Source of the DNA: Capra hircus
Taxonomy: Eukaryota > Chordata > Mammalia > Artiodactyla > Bovidae
DNA: 64,000 nt
Direction: 5' to 3'
Assembly: GCF_001704415.2 (NCBI RefSeq)
Contig: NC_030820.1
Location: forward strand, 45,428,036-45,492,035
Shown here: one piece after another, positions 21,449-34,665 of the stretch
Numbering within the stretch: position 1 is the stretch's first letter
Layout: each line of letters opens with the position of its first letter
Translations under genes and position numbers: made by a program
The notes under the pieces: generated by a model
Database searches by the model: none
Seen by the model: the letters and a program-made list of their open reading frames with translations, nothing else
What the model was told of the DNA's origin: nothing

Positions 21449-24400
21449 GTAAGGACCTGCTTCCGCGCCGCCTCTCGCGCACTCTCCGCGACGCGCGTAG
21501 CCTCTGTCTGCGCGCCCTGCCCGCTTCTAGCGGCCTCCCTCGGGATGCTGGGGCGACGTGGCCGGGGCCCTCCGAGCGCCCCGCTCCAGAGTTCAGGTCC
21601 CTCCGTGAACGCCCAGGCTTCCGCAAGCCCGAGGGGGTGGCCAACCAAGCGGGGTCCCCGCGGAAGACAGTGCCCTCCGCGGCCTCCGGCACGGCTGCTG
21701 ACCGTCGCGCACAGACGCCGGTGCCGAAGGAAACGCTCGCCTAAGCCCTAAGCGCCCCTAAGAACGAGGGACGGACCTCGCGCCAGCTTCTCCATCCCAA
21801 TTGTCTTGGAGGCGGGAGTGGGCAAAACCCTAGCAACCGCCTCCCCACGCTGGGTGACAGTTTCTATTCCGAGCGGTGCCGGCTGTTTTGTAAACACGGG
21901 GACCTGCAGCGAGAACAGGGTTCGTCCGAGGGAAATAAGCAGAAATTAATGCATGAAAAGAGAAACAAGCATCGCAGCTCGTTAGAGATGAGGAAAGCTG
22001 CAAACCAGGAGGGGAGAGGAAGTGCCTGGTGTCAGGTTTGAGCCTGGCTCCCCAGGTGCTGGGAGACGAACGAGCCCCAGAAGTTAGTCGTCGGGTGGGC
22101 AGCTCAGGGTCCCCTCGGGGGCAGGGCGCAGCCGGCCGCTGCTCCGCCAGGAGGACGGCCCTGGGCGCCGTCCTGCTGGTGTCTGTCCCTGGAAGGTGGC
22201 CGGAGCCCTCGGTGTGGCCCCCTCTTTCCCAGAGATGAACTTATGTCAGCCGCCCCTTATGTCATGAGCCTGCAGGAGAAAGTTCAGTTATTATCTGAAA
22301 CGTGTTGGGTTTTTTTTAAGTGACCAAAGAGCCCTAAAGAACACGGGGAAAGACACAACCATCGTGTGTCAGGTTTCCCGGTTTCTCTGCTGGAGGATGC
22401 GGAGTTAGTTGTGGTTGAACATGTACCTCCTTCCCCAACATCCTTGCCGAGGCCTAAGACAAGTTTCTGCCCCATCTCCTCCTAACTGCTTCCAAACGGT
22501 CCCGAGCCCTTCCCGACTTCTTCCTGTAGTAGAAATTAACCGGCCGGTTTGAAGGAATAAATGCCAAGAGCACACAGCCATTCATTATGATTACATGTCA
22601 GGGTGGCAGGGAGCTAGGTGACAGCTTCTAGGAGGGCTTCAGAGCCTTGGTGTGGGGGGGTGAATCTGTAATTCTGGTTTAACTCTTGAGCTGCTGCAAA
22701 GAATGCTGGCTACTCACTTTGTTCCCTGAAAATTTCACTCCGAAACAGATCTGGTCAATGTCTTCCAAAAACAATGCTAACAGAAAGTGACAATGATATT
22801 GAAAAAAAAAAAAAACACAGAATTTAATAATGAGTATAAATTTTTAAAGTAATGAAAAAGAAACATTGCCTTTTATGCTTCAAGTGTTCATGTGTTCCAG
22901 TATTTTTATTTAGTATATTTAAATATTAAAATGGAAACATATGGAACAATATTTTACAACAAAGCAAAACCTATAGAAAGAAAATAGAAGCTGATGACCA
23001 CTCATGTCTTTCTCCAAATTCATTTTTTGTAGCTTTAATTTACAGGCAGTCATGTTAGCTTAGAAGGGATTCATTTTCAGAAAGGAAAGCAAGAAATCTG
23101 AAGGAGGACTTCATTGGCTATAAACTATAACAATTCAAAATAAAATTTTATGTGAAATATTTATATACTTTATTTTTAATATACCAAGTCTCTTAATTTT
23201 TATAGCCAAAAATGAAGTAGGAAAAGGTATTCAGGATGTGTGTACTAATTCCGGTTACTCGCAAATTTATCTGTGAGGTGAAGTTTCCTATGTCATCTGC
23301 CAACAGCTTATCATGGTGGATGAGTCAAATCAAATATCTAAGTGTTTACTTCTTAAGGAAAAGTTAGCAGTGTAGGTGTGTGTGGTCAATGAAAAGAAAA
23401 CAACAATTACAGAGCTCTTTATTTGCATTTTCCTGGGAATAGATCAGTCTGTATATAATTCCTAATTATTACAGATGCTTTTTTCCCCTCTTCTATCAGG
23501 ACAGTGGTGAATTTAAATTATGTTCTAATATTCATGAGTTTTAACAGCAGAAATAGAATAGAATAGTCTCAACTTTTAAGCTTATCTAATAAAAAAAAAC
23601 TCTGTATCTGTCACAATTTAAAGCCCATGTGTGTTTGGGTGGCTGTTAAGGAATTTTGATAAGGCTCTATTGAATACTAAGTAAAGCCAGTGATTGTGAG
23701 CACCCAGAAAGAGTTCTTTTCCTATGTAAATGAATAAATTAAAGTAAATGTACATTTTTTGCCAGTGATAATCGTATTTCCACCTATTCTCACAAACAAG
23801 AATCATTTTGTTTGCATCATAATTTTTAGTTTCCTGGAGCTGTTAACCAAAATGCTACTGGTTTCTATAAAAATTCTCTAAACGTGGCTTTCCTGAGATT
23901 TCTTTATTATGCTTTTTATTGTCAGAATAATCTATAGGATCTGAAATAAAAGCTCTGTTGCTATAGTATAAGTGTGGAATTGACACGATACTCCCATTTA
24001 TTATTACATAGGATGCAGAGCCTTGGAAATGAATTTTTTTTCCTGTAGGAGATATGTTTTAGTCATGATACCACACAGAAAACAGTCTATATCATAAAAA
24101 ATAAAAAAAAAAAACTTGGTCGCAAAATATGACTTCGGGTATTAACTAGGAATGACCTGCATTTGTCTCTCAGGTAAACTTTTAAAAAGACACTAAGCAA
24201 ATCTCCCCACCCCCAATCCTCCTGTTATTTCATTAGGACTCAGTGCCATCCATTTTTGCATTTTTCTTTGTGTGTTATTTTTCAGTTGGGACTGTATCTT
24301 ATAAATTGTTTATGGATCTTTTACATTTTCTGTACAAACAAGAAATGTCAAATTTTGACTTTTTATGCAAAAAAGAAAGGCAGTTTTTTTGAAAAGCTGA

Positions 24401-26489
24401 GCAAAGGACAGTGTTCCCATCTCACTTGCACACTATGGTTCAGGACGGCCACCTGCTCAGCAACATGTGCACCCACACCATGGTTAAGGACGGTTCCTTC
24501 CCCTGTCGCACATGAGCCCCATCAGCTTCTGCTTGTGTCTTGTGCAGAGACTTCCAGGAAATCCTGGCTGCACGTGTAGTTTAGGAGACTTGCCTGCTGC
24601 CTCCCACATGGAGCACCCTCTTAGCCAGGTCCTCGCGGAGAATCCTGGAGGCCGCGCTGGGCCTTCCAGTCCCGGGTGAGACTGTGCAGGTCTGCACGCA
24701 GCCTGTCCATACTGGTCTTAGAGTCACACCTGCACGTGGTACAAAAGAACTGAAGGTGTGGATATTGTAAAAGGTTGTAAAAGGTGCATATTTTAACCCT
24801 GAGTAGTAAAGGCAAAGGTGGAAGGTTTCTTAAATTAGCATCAGCTCAAGCAGGCAGCACAAAAGGCGGTACCATCAGAACAGGATAGCATATAAAATAA
24901 GTCACTTACATGTATCAGCTCCCTGAACCATGGAAACCTCCAGGGAAATATGCCTGAGGAACTGAATAGGTGTATTTTTTAATTATTAAAATAGTGTACA
25001 TATTCTCTTTTGATCTCTTGGTGAGCTTTCTTTCGTGAGAGTAGTTTCCCAAAAAGAAACTGTGTATTGTCATGAAATGCATTTTGTAAATAAAATATTT
25101 TTAACATTTGACCCATGAATACATACAGTGTATAAAACAATTGAAGTCTCTGCAAATTAAAAAAAAAAAAAAGATTGCTCTTTAAATACAAATATATTAG
25201 GAAATGGATTGAGAACCAATACAAATTCAGTTGGTTCCAGGAGGTAAATAGGAAGACGGGGTTTTAAGTGAAGTGCATTAGTCACTAACACAGAGAAGGG
25301 GAACTTTGGGGAACTATTTGAAATGCTGTAGAAACAATCCTTGGCAAGTAGATCCAGCTGAATGCAGTATCAACACACCACCTGTCTTTTCTGAGGCGTT
25401 TGACAGCAAGCCAAGTTAATGCTTGAATTTCACGTATTATTCCAAGAAAATCCCTTACACAGAGTTCTAGAAAATTGGGGGGTAGCTCTGCAGAAGTAAG
25501 TAAGCTGATGAATCAGGAGGAGGCAGGAACAGCCAGTCATGAACTTGGGGAAATACGGGGGAAAGTTGGCCAAAGGGGCAGGATAAGGAGAGCATGTGGA
25601 TGGCAGACTCAGGCTTGTTGTGAAATGGCATTCCATGAAAAGCTGATGAAATAGAAACATGGGCCACAGATGAAGGTGGTAGAGGCCGGTGGGCTCATCC
25701 TACCTGGTGGGACTGCCTGCCTCCTGCATTGCAGCCAAGCATCCCTGCACGCACTAGCCTCGCTGGCCGGCAGCTCCGGATCAAGGGCTGGATTTAGTGA
25801 TGAAATTAAACTGACGGAACTGTTCGCCCTCTAATTGTGTAAGGGCTTTTTCTTCCTTTCTCTTTTTAAAATGTGTATTAGTACCTCTGGTTTCTAGTGA
25901 CCCGTGTAATAGCAGTAATTTGAGATTGCTTCAAGGGCATTAGATATGATGAGTGAACTTGAATTTAGAATAAAAATATGAGGCTCATGTATCCATCGCT
26001 AAACAGTGGTGATTGGGTTGTTGGAGAAGTGCTGCCCCAGAGGGGCGTCACATAAGGATATGCAGAATAAGGAAACTGCAGCTTTCTTTTCTTGAGGCAT
26101 GGAGAGACAACTTCTGCCCTGAAAGCATTCAATGTTCAATTTAAAAACCGTAGATGTTTGTGGTTGTGTGTGTGCGTGTATACCTATACATAGAGTGAAG
26201 ACAGCTGAAACACCTGAGCATTTTGTATGTCTGCCTGCCTCTTTTTCTAAAATGCTAGAAAATGAAAGTCACTGTTTTTGTAATGTGGACAGTTTTGAAC
26301 AACTCATAAAACCAAAAATAATACCGCGGATCTTCATCATTTAAAAATATTATCTCTGAATGCCACATCGGTAAATGGAGCTCTTAATTACTAGCAAACA
26401 AGATTTCTAAAAGGATAAATTTTCATATAATAGGTGAGACTTTAAAGGTACTTATTTTAGCCATTTCTAAACTGGAAAAAAAAAGGAAA

Positions 26490-26790
26490 GAAAGATGAAT
26501 GTCCAAGTGAAATATGGAAAGCGCAAGGTGCTTCGCAAAATATTCAAACTACTGAGTGTTGGCCTTTCCCCGAGCGTATACATCACAAGGAAAAACCACA
26601 CAGCCACACGCTGCCTTAGCGCGGCCAAGACCCGCTCATGCTGTCGAGTTGCTGTGAACAGTGAAGCCAAATTAACCCCTGTCTGTTCAGTTAAATGGTT
26701 CTCCTGCACTGAAATGCAGAAATACATGCTGTGGCATACAGGATTATGCAAAGAGAATTGTTTATTCCTCACTAATAATGCATTATAATT
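26490..26790. promoter_or_regulatory. Candidate intronic enhancer, POU/SOX-like
   Basis: A non-repetitive block with scattered CpGs in an AT-rich intron. It contains ATTATGCAAA (POU/octamer-like, 26743-26752) followed four bases later by ATTGTTTA (SOX/FOX-like), then 'taataatgcattataatt'. A 97-codon + frame spans the block, but it lacks domain features and a splice context, so I read it as non-coding. Confidence 0.3.
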
Positions 26791-28089
26791 CCCTTAAGAA
26801 CATATCACTGTCAAAGAAAAGAACATTACTTTCAAAAAGAGGGGAAACATCTTGCTTAATTCTTGATCCACTCATGAATTTGGTCTCTGCCTGTGGGATC
26901 AGGAGACAGAAAGAGGAGGGCAAGCTGAGAGATTTAAAACCTAGCCTCTTATACTCACATATGTTTGTACCTCAGTTCCAAACACCTCTCTTGGGTGATT
27001 AAAATTTTACTTCCTTGTTTATTTTATTTAGAAAGAGTCGGGGACAGGGGCTGTTGCCTGGTTTCCTGACCTTGTTTCAACAGTCACAGCAAAGGCGGCT
27101 CTGAGCGCCGTGACTGTCCATCCACACACTTGTGAGTGAATTCATTTTCCCAGGAATCCCAACCAAGAAACAGCAACTCAGAAGTGGAAATGTTTGCTTT
27201 TTAAGCTATCGATAATTTTCCCCAAAATAGACTTGGCTGCTTGCAAAGACAGCCAGTTTTTTTTCTGAAGAATGATAAATGATAAATATTTGAAAATAAA
27301 GAGTTATTCTGAGTGACTAAGTTCTCTCCAAACACCATGGATATTTAGTCATCTTTTATTATAGTTGCAGGTATTAAGTATGAAATAATTTAAGTATGAA
27401 AATAATTTCATTTTATTATTTCATGGATGGAGAATGCCTGCAACCAGTATCTGGTTTCTGGTAAGAAAGTGGCTAGTCAGTGTCCCTTTTGTGTCATAAA
27501 ATAGACACACACAAGTTCACTATCATCTTGTTTAAATTATGAAAATTATCAAGTTAATGTTAAAAAATTTTTAAATCTCAAAAAAATTAAGCGTGGAATA
27601 TAAATTTTATATTCATACTAAAGAGTGCATTTTATGCTTGATTAAGAAATAGTGTCCAATAAATGGGACATTTGTAATGATAAAGAGTAGCATTAAAGAC
27701 GGAAGAGACCTACAAACGTTCAGGTGACTTTAGGATTTTAGGATCATTTTCTTTGAATCCCTAAGAGATGCAATTTTAAAAGCTTTTTTAAAGCGAAGTT
27801 CACTTAAAATCATGCGCCTGGAGGAGGCTCACTGCCTCGGTGCAGAGAAGGCAGACAGAACAGCCCCAGCTGAAGAGGCCCAGCGAGGGGCTCAGGCTGG
27901 GATGTTCCAGCTCACGTCCACGCCTGCTGCCGTCCACAGCTCCCCTGACTGGGGAGGAAAGCTGGGGCGTAGGCGGAAAGTGGGCAAGGACAGTTAGCCC
28001 CTCCACTGCGATGACCTGCTCCCTTCAGCTACAATCTGGTTCCATCCTTTCCACCAAGCAGTTTATACCAGCGCCCACTGAGGTCTCCC

Positions 28090-28330
28090 ACAAAGAGGTC
28101 GAGGCTTCTTTCTGCGGCCGCGTCACCTTTCGGATGATAAACAAACAGCGAACATTGCTCAGAATGCATTAGCAAATCCTCCTTTCTGGAATCTCTGCTC
28201 TACAGACATGACTCTGCCACCAAAATGCTAGCTCAGGGCTTCCAGGGGGTCGCACACAATAGAAAGTGTTCCTTTAAATGCCTCAGCCAGGATGTGCTTT
28301 GCAGACTTTCACAGGTTTAATTAATCTTTA
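28090..28330. promoter_or_regulatory. Candidate intronic regulatory block with a NotI site
   Basis: Contains GCGGCCGC (28114-28121), unusual in this AT-rich region, then a FOX-type TAAACAAAC (28138-28146), 'gcattagcaaat' (POU-like) and a terminal 'tttaattaatc'. It is single-copy-looking with no coding content. Regulatory status is inferred from motifs. Confidence 0.28.
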
Positions 28331-31017
28331 CTGCTCCATTTATTTGAGATGCAATCTCTAATTCTTGTTTCCTTCCGCTGATAGAAGACCTGCCTCATCA
28401 CTGTGCAATGTCTTACGTGATTTCTCAAATATGGCATGAAAGTAGGACAGAGGGGACCCAGTTTTCTGAAACTGGAGCCCAAGTCAAATCCTCTCTGTGT
28501 TAAAATCAAATAGAAAGTGGGGCGGCTCCGTTTCTCAGAAGCAGGACTTGGGAATCGTGATAAAGTAGCTCACAGCATGCTCCTAGAACACCAATAATTG
28601 ATTTAAAAATGACTTTATCAGCCTAACTCCATCGGAAGTACACAGATGGCCTCTCTTTAAAATTATTGCAATATTTCCTAAAAGTTTAATTGCTCTTGGA
28701 AAAGTCCAGTATAATGAACATGACAGACACGTCAGCAAAGCAGACCCTGGCCTCCTCCCCGCAAGCCGGGCTGTGTCCGCTCGTCCCTGTCCAGAGCAGA
28801 TGCTCCCTCTGCGTTTGGCTGGCGGCTGCGGAGCCCGTGTCCTCACAGGAAACACCGTCCCCATCAGACCATGGAAGGTGCACAAGCTCAGGTACTGCCT
28901 GTCGTGTACAACTTTAAAAGATTTTTGTTTTAATCTGGGTGTTGCGCAAAACAATATTAAGCATCACACCTTCTCCTATCCCTTAGCCGAGTAAAAACGT
29001 GGAAGACCCGCTTTAACCACAGATGTAAAGATGCCCTGTTTGTGTTTCCACTCTAAATATTCATACTGCGGATGAAACTTTGTAAAGGACCTTCTGAATT
29101 CTAACAGAATTCTAACAGAAAGTGACTTTTTCATTCAAAACATACAGTTCAAGGAGAATTTTTTTTTAATTCAGATGAGTCTGTGCTGCTAATTTCCTTT
29201 CTGAGGAAGAAGTGAATTTGAAATCAAAATCATTGATATATCCTGAGGATAAATAGTAGCTTTTTAAATCTCTGTCACAGTAGGACAGGGAATGCAATAT
29301 CCTTGAAGGATACTGAACAGAGAGCAAATGCTGTCCCCCTGACGGTGGCTTTGGGGGCAGCACGTGTGTCCCTGCACCAGCCCCTCCCAGAACTGGAGAC
29401 AGGGATCTGCTCAGGGCTGGTGGAAACTGGGGGGATCTTCTCTCCCCAAGCAGTTAGGATAAGAAGGTTTCTCATTTTAGATCTGAAAAATGTGCAGTTC
29501 ATATTTTATTGTTACCACCTTTTAGGGGAGTTAAATTTATTTGGGGCTTTTATATGTAGATAATGAATAGAGTTCAAGTTATTAAAAATTATACTTTCTG
29601 TAGGCTACTAATAAATGCAAACAATATATACAGATGACAGATTTAAGATATATGTAAATATTTTTTGAAATAATGAATATTGAAATATTAAAAGATTGTC
29701 CATCAGCTGTCTGGAATAGCAGAAGTCTAACACATACTCATTTTTAGATGAACATTTTAAAAATCAAGTGGAGAAAAAAGTCTTGAGAGGATGGACTCCT
29801 TAAAAGACAGTGAAAAAATAAACTTGGTTTATGATCGTGATGTTTAGCATTGAGGAAAACATCTTTTCATTTTATAATTTCATCAAGAAGTAAAATATAT
29901 CTTTTTGTTATTGCATCTAATAAAAATTAATCTATCCTCTTATGTCATAAAATACGAGAAACAGAAACCATGGCGGCACGTGGGGCTATTGACAGGAGAG
30001 GGGAGGGAGAAACAGAGAGTAACTTCCAGGTCTCTTTCTTCCTGTGCTCTGGTCGGAGCTCACCTTTCTGCGCTTTATTTTCTGTATCTTCCACAACAGA
30101 GCAGGCCCTTGATTGAAAGTGCAGGATACGAGTCCCAGCTCTGCTCTCTTTGCAGTTTGCCTTAGACATTGTGTGTGTACTCAGACAAGGGCTAGATTCG
30201 ACCTGTGTGAGTGCCTTTATTCACTTGCAGTTGTGACACCTCGGGCACCTGCTCTCGACTGGGCAAAGACCTAAAACTACAAAGGCACAGGAAAAAAATG
30301 GTGACAGAGTCCTCCTTTTCTCTGAGTTTATACTGAATTTGGGGAATAGATACACAAATGTACAATCATAGGAAATGAAAACAGACTCTGTGACCCAATA
30401 CAGTTGTAGGTCCTATGGGAATTTTAATGCTCATTTTTATCATATATTTTACAAAATTGAATTTCTTTTATCATTTCAGGTGAAACTACATATATAAAAA
30501 TTAAATGACTAAAATGCAAACTTCTGTAGGTCTGAGCATTGTTATCCCCTCTGCAGTGTCAAAACATATTAGCTGATCAGTTAAGATCCACTGAGAACGT
30601 TGATTTCATTTTGGAAATAAAGTTGCTTGAAGCAATAATCAGAATATAGTAAGAGGGAAGCTTTTCTAAAGAGACTGGGTGCAGATGGCATGAGCTGCTA
30701 CAGTTTACAAACCACAAGAGGAACTGAGTGAGGGGTTACTGGCGATTTCGTAAGTCACCTGGTGTGATGACCCCTCGGGAAGGACATGGCTTCTCCCCTT
30801 CTTGTTTCATTAATTCTCTGCAGGTTTGATTGGTGGGTGTTGGTCTGTGTGCAAGATGGTCCTTGGAGGACGGGAGCCAGGTACACTCAGTGTGTTCCCA
30901 GAAATTAGCACACCGGCTCTCTCACTGTACACCATCAACCAATGGCTGTTGCCGAATTCACTTATAAAGAGCACCTACTGACTTATTTTCGAGTCATTCG
31001 TGTGGAACGTTGAGTGT

Positions 31018-31095
31018 GCTCATTCAGCAGACGTTCATGGGACGTCTTTATGTGTCTGCACTGCACTAAACGTCAGGGATTAAGCAGTCCAGAAG
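31018..31095 (+). mobile_element. L2/MIR-like 3' fragment
   Basis: 'tcattcagcagacgttcatg' followed by 'gtgtctgcactgcactaaac' and 'cagggattaagcagtcc' matches the order of the common L2/MIR 'attcaacaaatatttattgag' type consensus, heavily diverged. Confidence 0.5.
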
Positions 31096-32460
31096 TTCTG
31101 GGAAATGTTCTGAGTCAGAAAGCACATCTCAACATGGCCATGTGGTCCATGCTGAAGAGATAGTCCACTCCCTCAGGAAGCAGGGCAGCACCGTGCTGCC
31201 CTTTGCCAAGCCAGCCCCCCAACCCTCCCCACCAGTCGGCATGCTCAAGGGTGTTTGTGTAGATGGGATGAGGGGCCACCCTCGGAGCCAGAGAATGCCC
31301 AAGGTGCCTCTTGGCAACACTGGTGCCCACACACCCTTGACCCTGAGGACTTCTCGGCCTTTCCACCCTGTGCCTTCAGCCTGGGCTCTGGAGTATCCGC
31401 ACCCCACACCGCCTCAGGGGTGCACATCTGTCCTTGAGTCCATCCTACTGCAGCCAGCCCCCAACGCCTCCTCCAAGGCAGGCCCAGGCACTGCCCCAGG
31501 CTCAGCTTCCACCCTGCTTCTCGTTGCCCAGAGGTTCCACTCTGTCCTCGTGGCTGAGGGCAGAACTTGTGTGCGTCTATGCAGACCAGAAGTCTAGCAC
31601 ATGCGTAAAGCCGGCGTCTCACCTGCGGGATGGCTGGCATCTCTCTGTCCGGAGGAGATACAAAGTAGGACACAGGGCTCATCCCAGTGGTCATGGGAGG
31701 CCATCCCACCACTGTGTCCACTCAGGGCTGTGGACACAGGATACCCTGTGGGAAAGGCAAATCACTGGACTCGTCCCTTGTATCTGTGTAGATGGCACAT
31801 TTCCTGGTCTTTCTTCTCTCTTACCTGAGACGGTCTTGGGGCAATCTGTCTCTCCATCCATCCATCCATCTTTGTCTCCATCTCACACTCATAAATTAAG
31901 TGGATGACCAGGGTGCAGAGCCAGGAGATAAAACTCTTCAGAGCGCAACTTGCCTGGTCTGGCTGCAGTGATGCTGGCTGCTCCAGTGGGTCTTGGTATT
32001 TCTCTATAATGATGCTTAGGGAAGTCTCCAAACTTGAACATCAGGAAGACAATGAAAAATGCACATTGTTAAAAATTGAAACCATATACTAGACTGAATG
32101 CTACATCCCGTTTGGAAGTATTCATAATAAAATAAATAGTTACTTGGTGTGCAACACTCTGTATGTGACACCACTGGGCCCCCTGGTCCGGGAGCAGGGG
32201 GATGTTGAGTTTACCCGCATCCCAGGGAAAGTATAGAACTAAATGTTCATAAGGTTGGATGTGTCTATTTTACAGAATGTCAGCCTCACTCGAAAGGTTA
32301 GCAAAACACAAGGGAGGGCAAACTGTGAAAGATTCATCTAGTTGAGACCCTGGTATTCAGTTTTCAACAAGATTGTCTTGGTTCATCACATGTAAACCAG
32401 CCATGCTGAGGCCATTCAACCCACTGCCCATGTGGCCCTTAGACAGTAAGAACTAAAATT

Positions 32461-32540
32461 AGTCACTAATATTTATTGAGCACCTACACTGTTCGATTCC
32501 AGAAATTCCTCTCTGCTACTCCATTTCCTTATAAAATGGA
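32461..32540 (+). mobile_element. L2/MIR-like fragment
   Basis: 'actaatatttattgagcacc' followed by 'tacactgt' is the L2/MIR signature. Only a short piece remains. Confidence 0.45.
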
Positions 32541-32565
32541 ACAATATTTGAACTGTAGATTGTAA

Positions 32566-32657
32566 GATATATATATTTCTCGTATATTTCACATACATAT
32601 ATATGTGCATATATATATCTGTATATGTATATATATATATACATATACATACACACA
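32566..32657. repeat. (TA)n-rich microsatellite
   Basis: Alternating TA with interspersed 'catg', 'tgtg' and 'cata' words. It is self-complementary and therefore hairpin/cruciform-prone and probably length-polymorphic. The tyrosine/isoleucine-rich minus-strand frame is an artefact. Confidence 0.85.
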
Positions 32658-32794
32658 TTCACTCAGAGATTAGCAAAACATTGTCATATTTAGGTGACCT
32701 ATAAATGAACTTTTAGGACAAAATTTAGAATAGAGAGGGTTTGGGGTACTTATTAGACTAAGTTAACTGTACAAAAAAATCTAGATAGACAGTA

Positions 32795-33120
32795 TATTAG
32801 TTGGCTAGGGCTGTATAACAAACACCACAGCAGAAATTTATTCTCTCTCAGTCCTAGAAGCTGGAGATGGGAGTCAGATGTCAGCAGGGCTGGCCGCCCC
32901 CAAGGCCACACCCTGCGTCCCCATGTGATCTCCCTCTGTGTGTGTCTGTGGTAGGGACACAACTCTGCCAGAAACAGACAGAAGTTATATTCTGTTTACC
33001 TTTAGAGACATTTCCCAAACCTAAACACACCGTGGGTTCATCAAAGTCCTCTTCCAAGAAACATCTTCTCCACCTCAATAAGGGCCAGAAAATTCATGTT
33101 ACATCTTTGTCACCGTGATC
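32795..33120. mobile_element. Ancient interspersed repeat, family not assigned
   Basis: 'gtatattagttggctagggc' followed by 'tgtataacaaacaccacagc' and 'agaaatttattctctctcag' is a well-known mammalian repeat pattern ('gctagggctgccataacaaagtaccac…'). It continues with 'gatctccctctgtgtgtgtc'. I cannot name the subfamily or its orientation with confidence. Confidence 0.55.
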
Positions 33121-34655
33121 CCTCTAGTATATAAACCATAAAGTCTGTATTGGATGAGAAGTACTCGTAGAATCCAACTGACCCTTAGGCTTGATGAGAT
33201 AATGCCTGGAATACTTTTTCTTGATTATTTTGTCATGAGTGTTCCCGGCTGATCTGATGATGTAACCTATGTGGATTTTATTTCACTCAGCCTCTTGTGT
33301 CCTTTCCCGCCCGGCAAAGACCTCCATTTCTAGCTAAAGGTGGTGTGAACCAGGATATTCTGAGGTGGGTTCCCTTCCCCCCTGCCCCACCATGGAGGCT
33401 CTTTCTCCGCAGAATCAGTCCTATGCCTTCCTTCCTGAGAGGTTAAATAAAGGTCCTCTTTGTTTCTGGATGAGGGAAGGGGGACCCCGAGGCAAGCGTC
33501 TCCTTCCAAGAGATGGACAATGAGGAACCAGACCTGGACCCAGAACCTTTGGTATTCAGCCAGGTGCTCTTGGTGAGGACCCACCGCCCTGCTGTGGAGG
33601 CAAACATGCAGATCCCTGGGAAGCAGGGGCTCATTGTCTCTAGGGGGTTCCTGAGCAAACATCTGGAGAATGTCCGCAATGCCTGTGAGTGCTGCCGCAT
33701 GGAGCAAGATGGAAGTCTCGGGGCAGGGGGAGGGGGAGCTCTGTGCTTCTGGTTTTCGCAGAGGTGCTGAGCATAGAGCCAGCTCATAACATCGTAATGT
33801 GTGAGTGTGTGACTATGAATGTGTATTTGTGGGGATGTATTTGCATGTAGGTAAACACATATATTTATGCATACACATGCTTATATACAACTGTACTTAA
33901 GTAGCCTTTGCTTACGTAGCCTCCAATTATCTGACTGGATGGTTGAAGAAATCTTCAGAGATTGTTCAACCAACTCAGACATTCAACATCTTCATTGTTC
34001 AGATTATCTAAATAATACACACTCACTCCAAAGTAAATATTAATTGTTGTACAAGGTAAAAAATATTCAACAACCATAATTAATTAATATTAGAGGTGAA
34101 GACATTTTAAATTCTATTTTTAAAAATCAAATACAACAATAGAAAGCCTGAGTGCTGTACATACACAACCCCTGCTTGCACAACACCTGCATGTACAGTG
34201 TCTATAGACACACTCCTATATACGCAACTGTATATACACAACCTCTGCACACACAACACACGCAAAAAGGTATATCTAGTGAGCACAGAGTTTATGGTCA
34301 TATTCAAATTGATCTCTTGCAGTGAAAATGAAGCCTATCCCTCACTCAGTGAAACCCTGGAACTAAATCTGAATGTTCTAAAACCTTACGTAAATACCCT
34401 TCTTGTGCATCTGGCTTTAAAAGGAGAGCATCCTGACCTATCTTGTGTGTGTCTGTGTTGGTGTACAGGATATTTTTCATAAACTTCCATGTATAAAGAA
34501 TATATTTAATGTTCCAATTTCCTAAATTAAACTAGCTCAGAGTCTGTCTGGTGTACAAGTCAAAATCAGCTTGAAGCCACAAGTAAACATATAGGTTCTG
34601 TTTCAAATTCACTGAGTAAATGGATGAAAAGTGGCTTACAAATTAGATTTGGATA
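33121..34655 (+). other. Intron 1, nothing recognised
   Basis: No assignable repeat or exon. A loosely TG/CA-rich stretch lies at 33.79-33.90 kb and another at 34.14-34.27 kb. A 125-codon minus-strand frame at 33330-33707 overlaps frames in other phases and has no domain signature. Confidence 0.45.
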
Positions 34656-34665
34656 GAGAATAGTC

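Larger units (their letters stand above)
20660..21800 (+). promoter_or_regulatory. ADARB2: CpG-island promoter of ADARB2
   Basis: A sharp rise in GC and CpG starts at about 20.66 kb and runs past exon 1 to about 21.8 kb, with a weaker CpG-rich shoulder to about 22.2 kb. No TATA box is evident. Promoter-type words seen: inverted CCAAT (ATTGG) at 20947-20951 and 21068-21072, a TAATTA homeodomain core at 20955-20960, and two GGGGCGG GC-boxes at 21071-21077 and 21080-21086. The transcription start cannot be fixed from sequence. It probably lies between about 20.95 and 21.15 kb, and no ATG occurs between 20925 and the coding start at 21349. Dispersed initiation is typical of such islands. Confidence 0.85.
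22216..31017 (+). other. Intron 1, repeat-poor AT-rich stretch
   Basis: About 8.8 kb in which I could name no SINE or LINE, only short A/T homopolymers (e.g. 22800-22815). Chance frames only. Two blocks with enhancer-like motif content (26.5-26.8 and 28.1-28.3 kb) are listed separately. The lack of ruminant insertions contrasts with the intron beyond 34.6 kb. Confidence 0.5.

Noticed and set aside
21127..21648. 173-codon minus-strand frame across the CpG island, possible divergent gene
   Set aside because: High GC makes stops rare. It overlaps ADARB2 exon 1 in antisense, has no domain and no evident start context, and other frames are open in parallel. A divergent transcript is possible but not visible in sequence.
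26495..26788. 97-codon + frame with a basic N-terminus as a small exon or gene
   Set aside because: No recognisable family, no defensible splice acceptor or donor with phase, and the block reads better as non-coding regulatory sequence.
31142..31907. Overlapping 150-158 codon frames on both strands at 31.1-31.9 kb
   Set aside because: GC-rich chance frames in competing phases with no domain or splice support.
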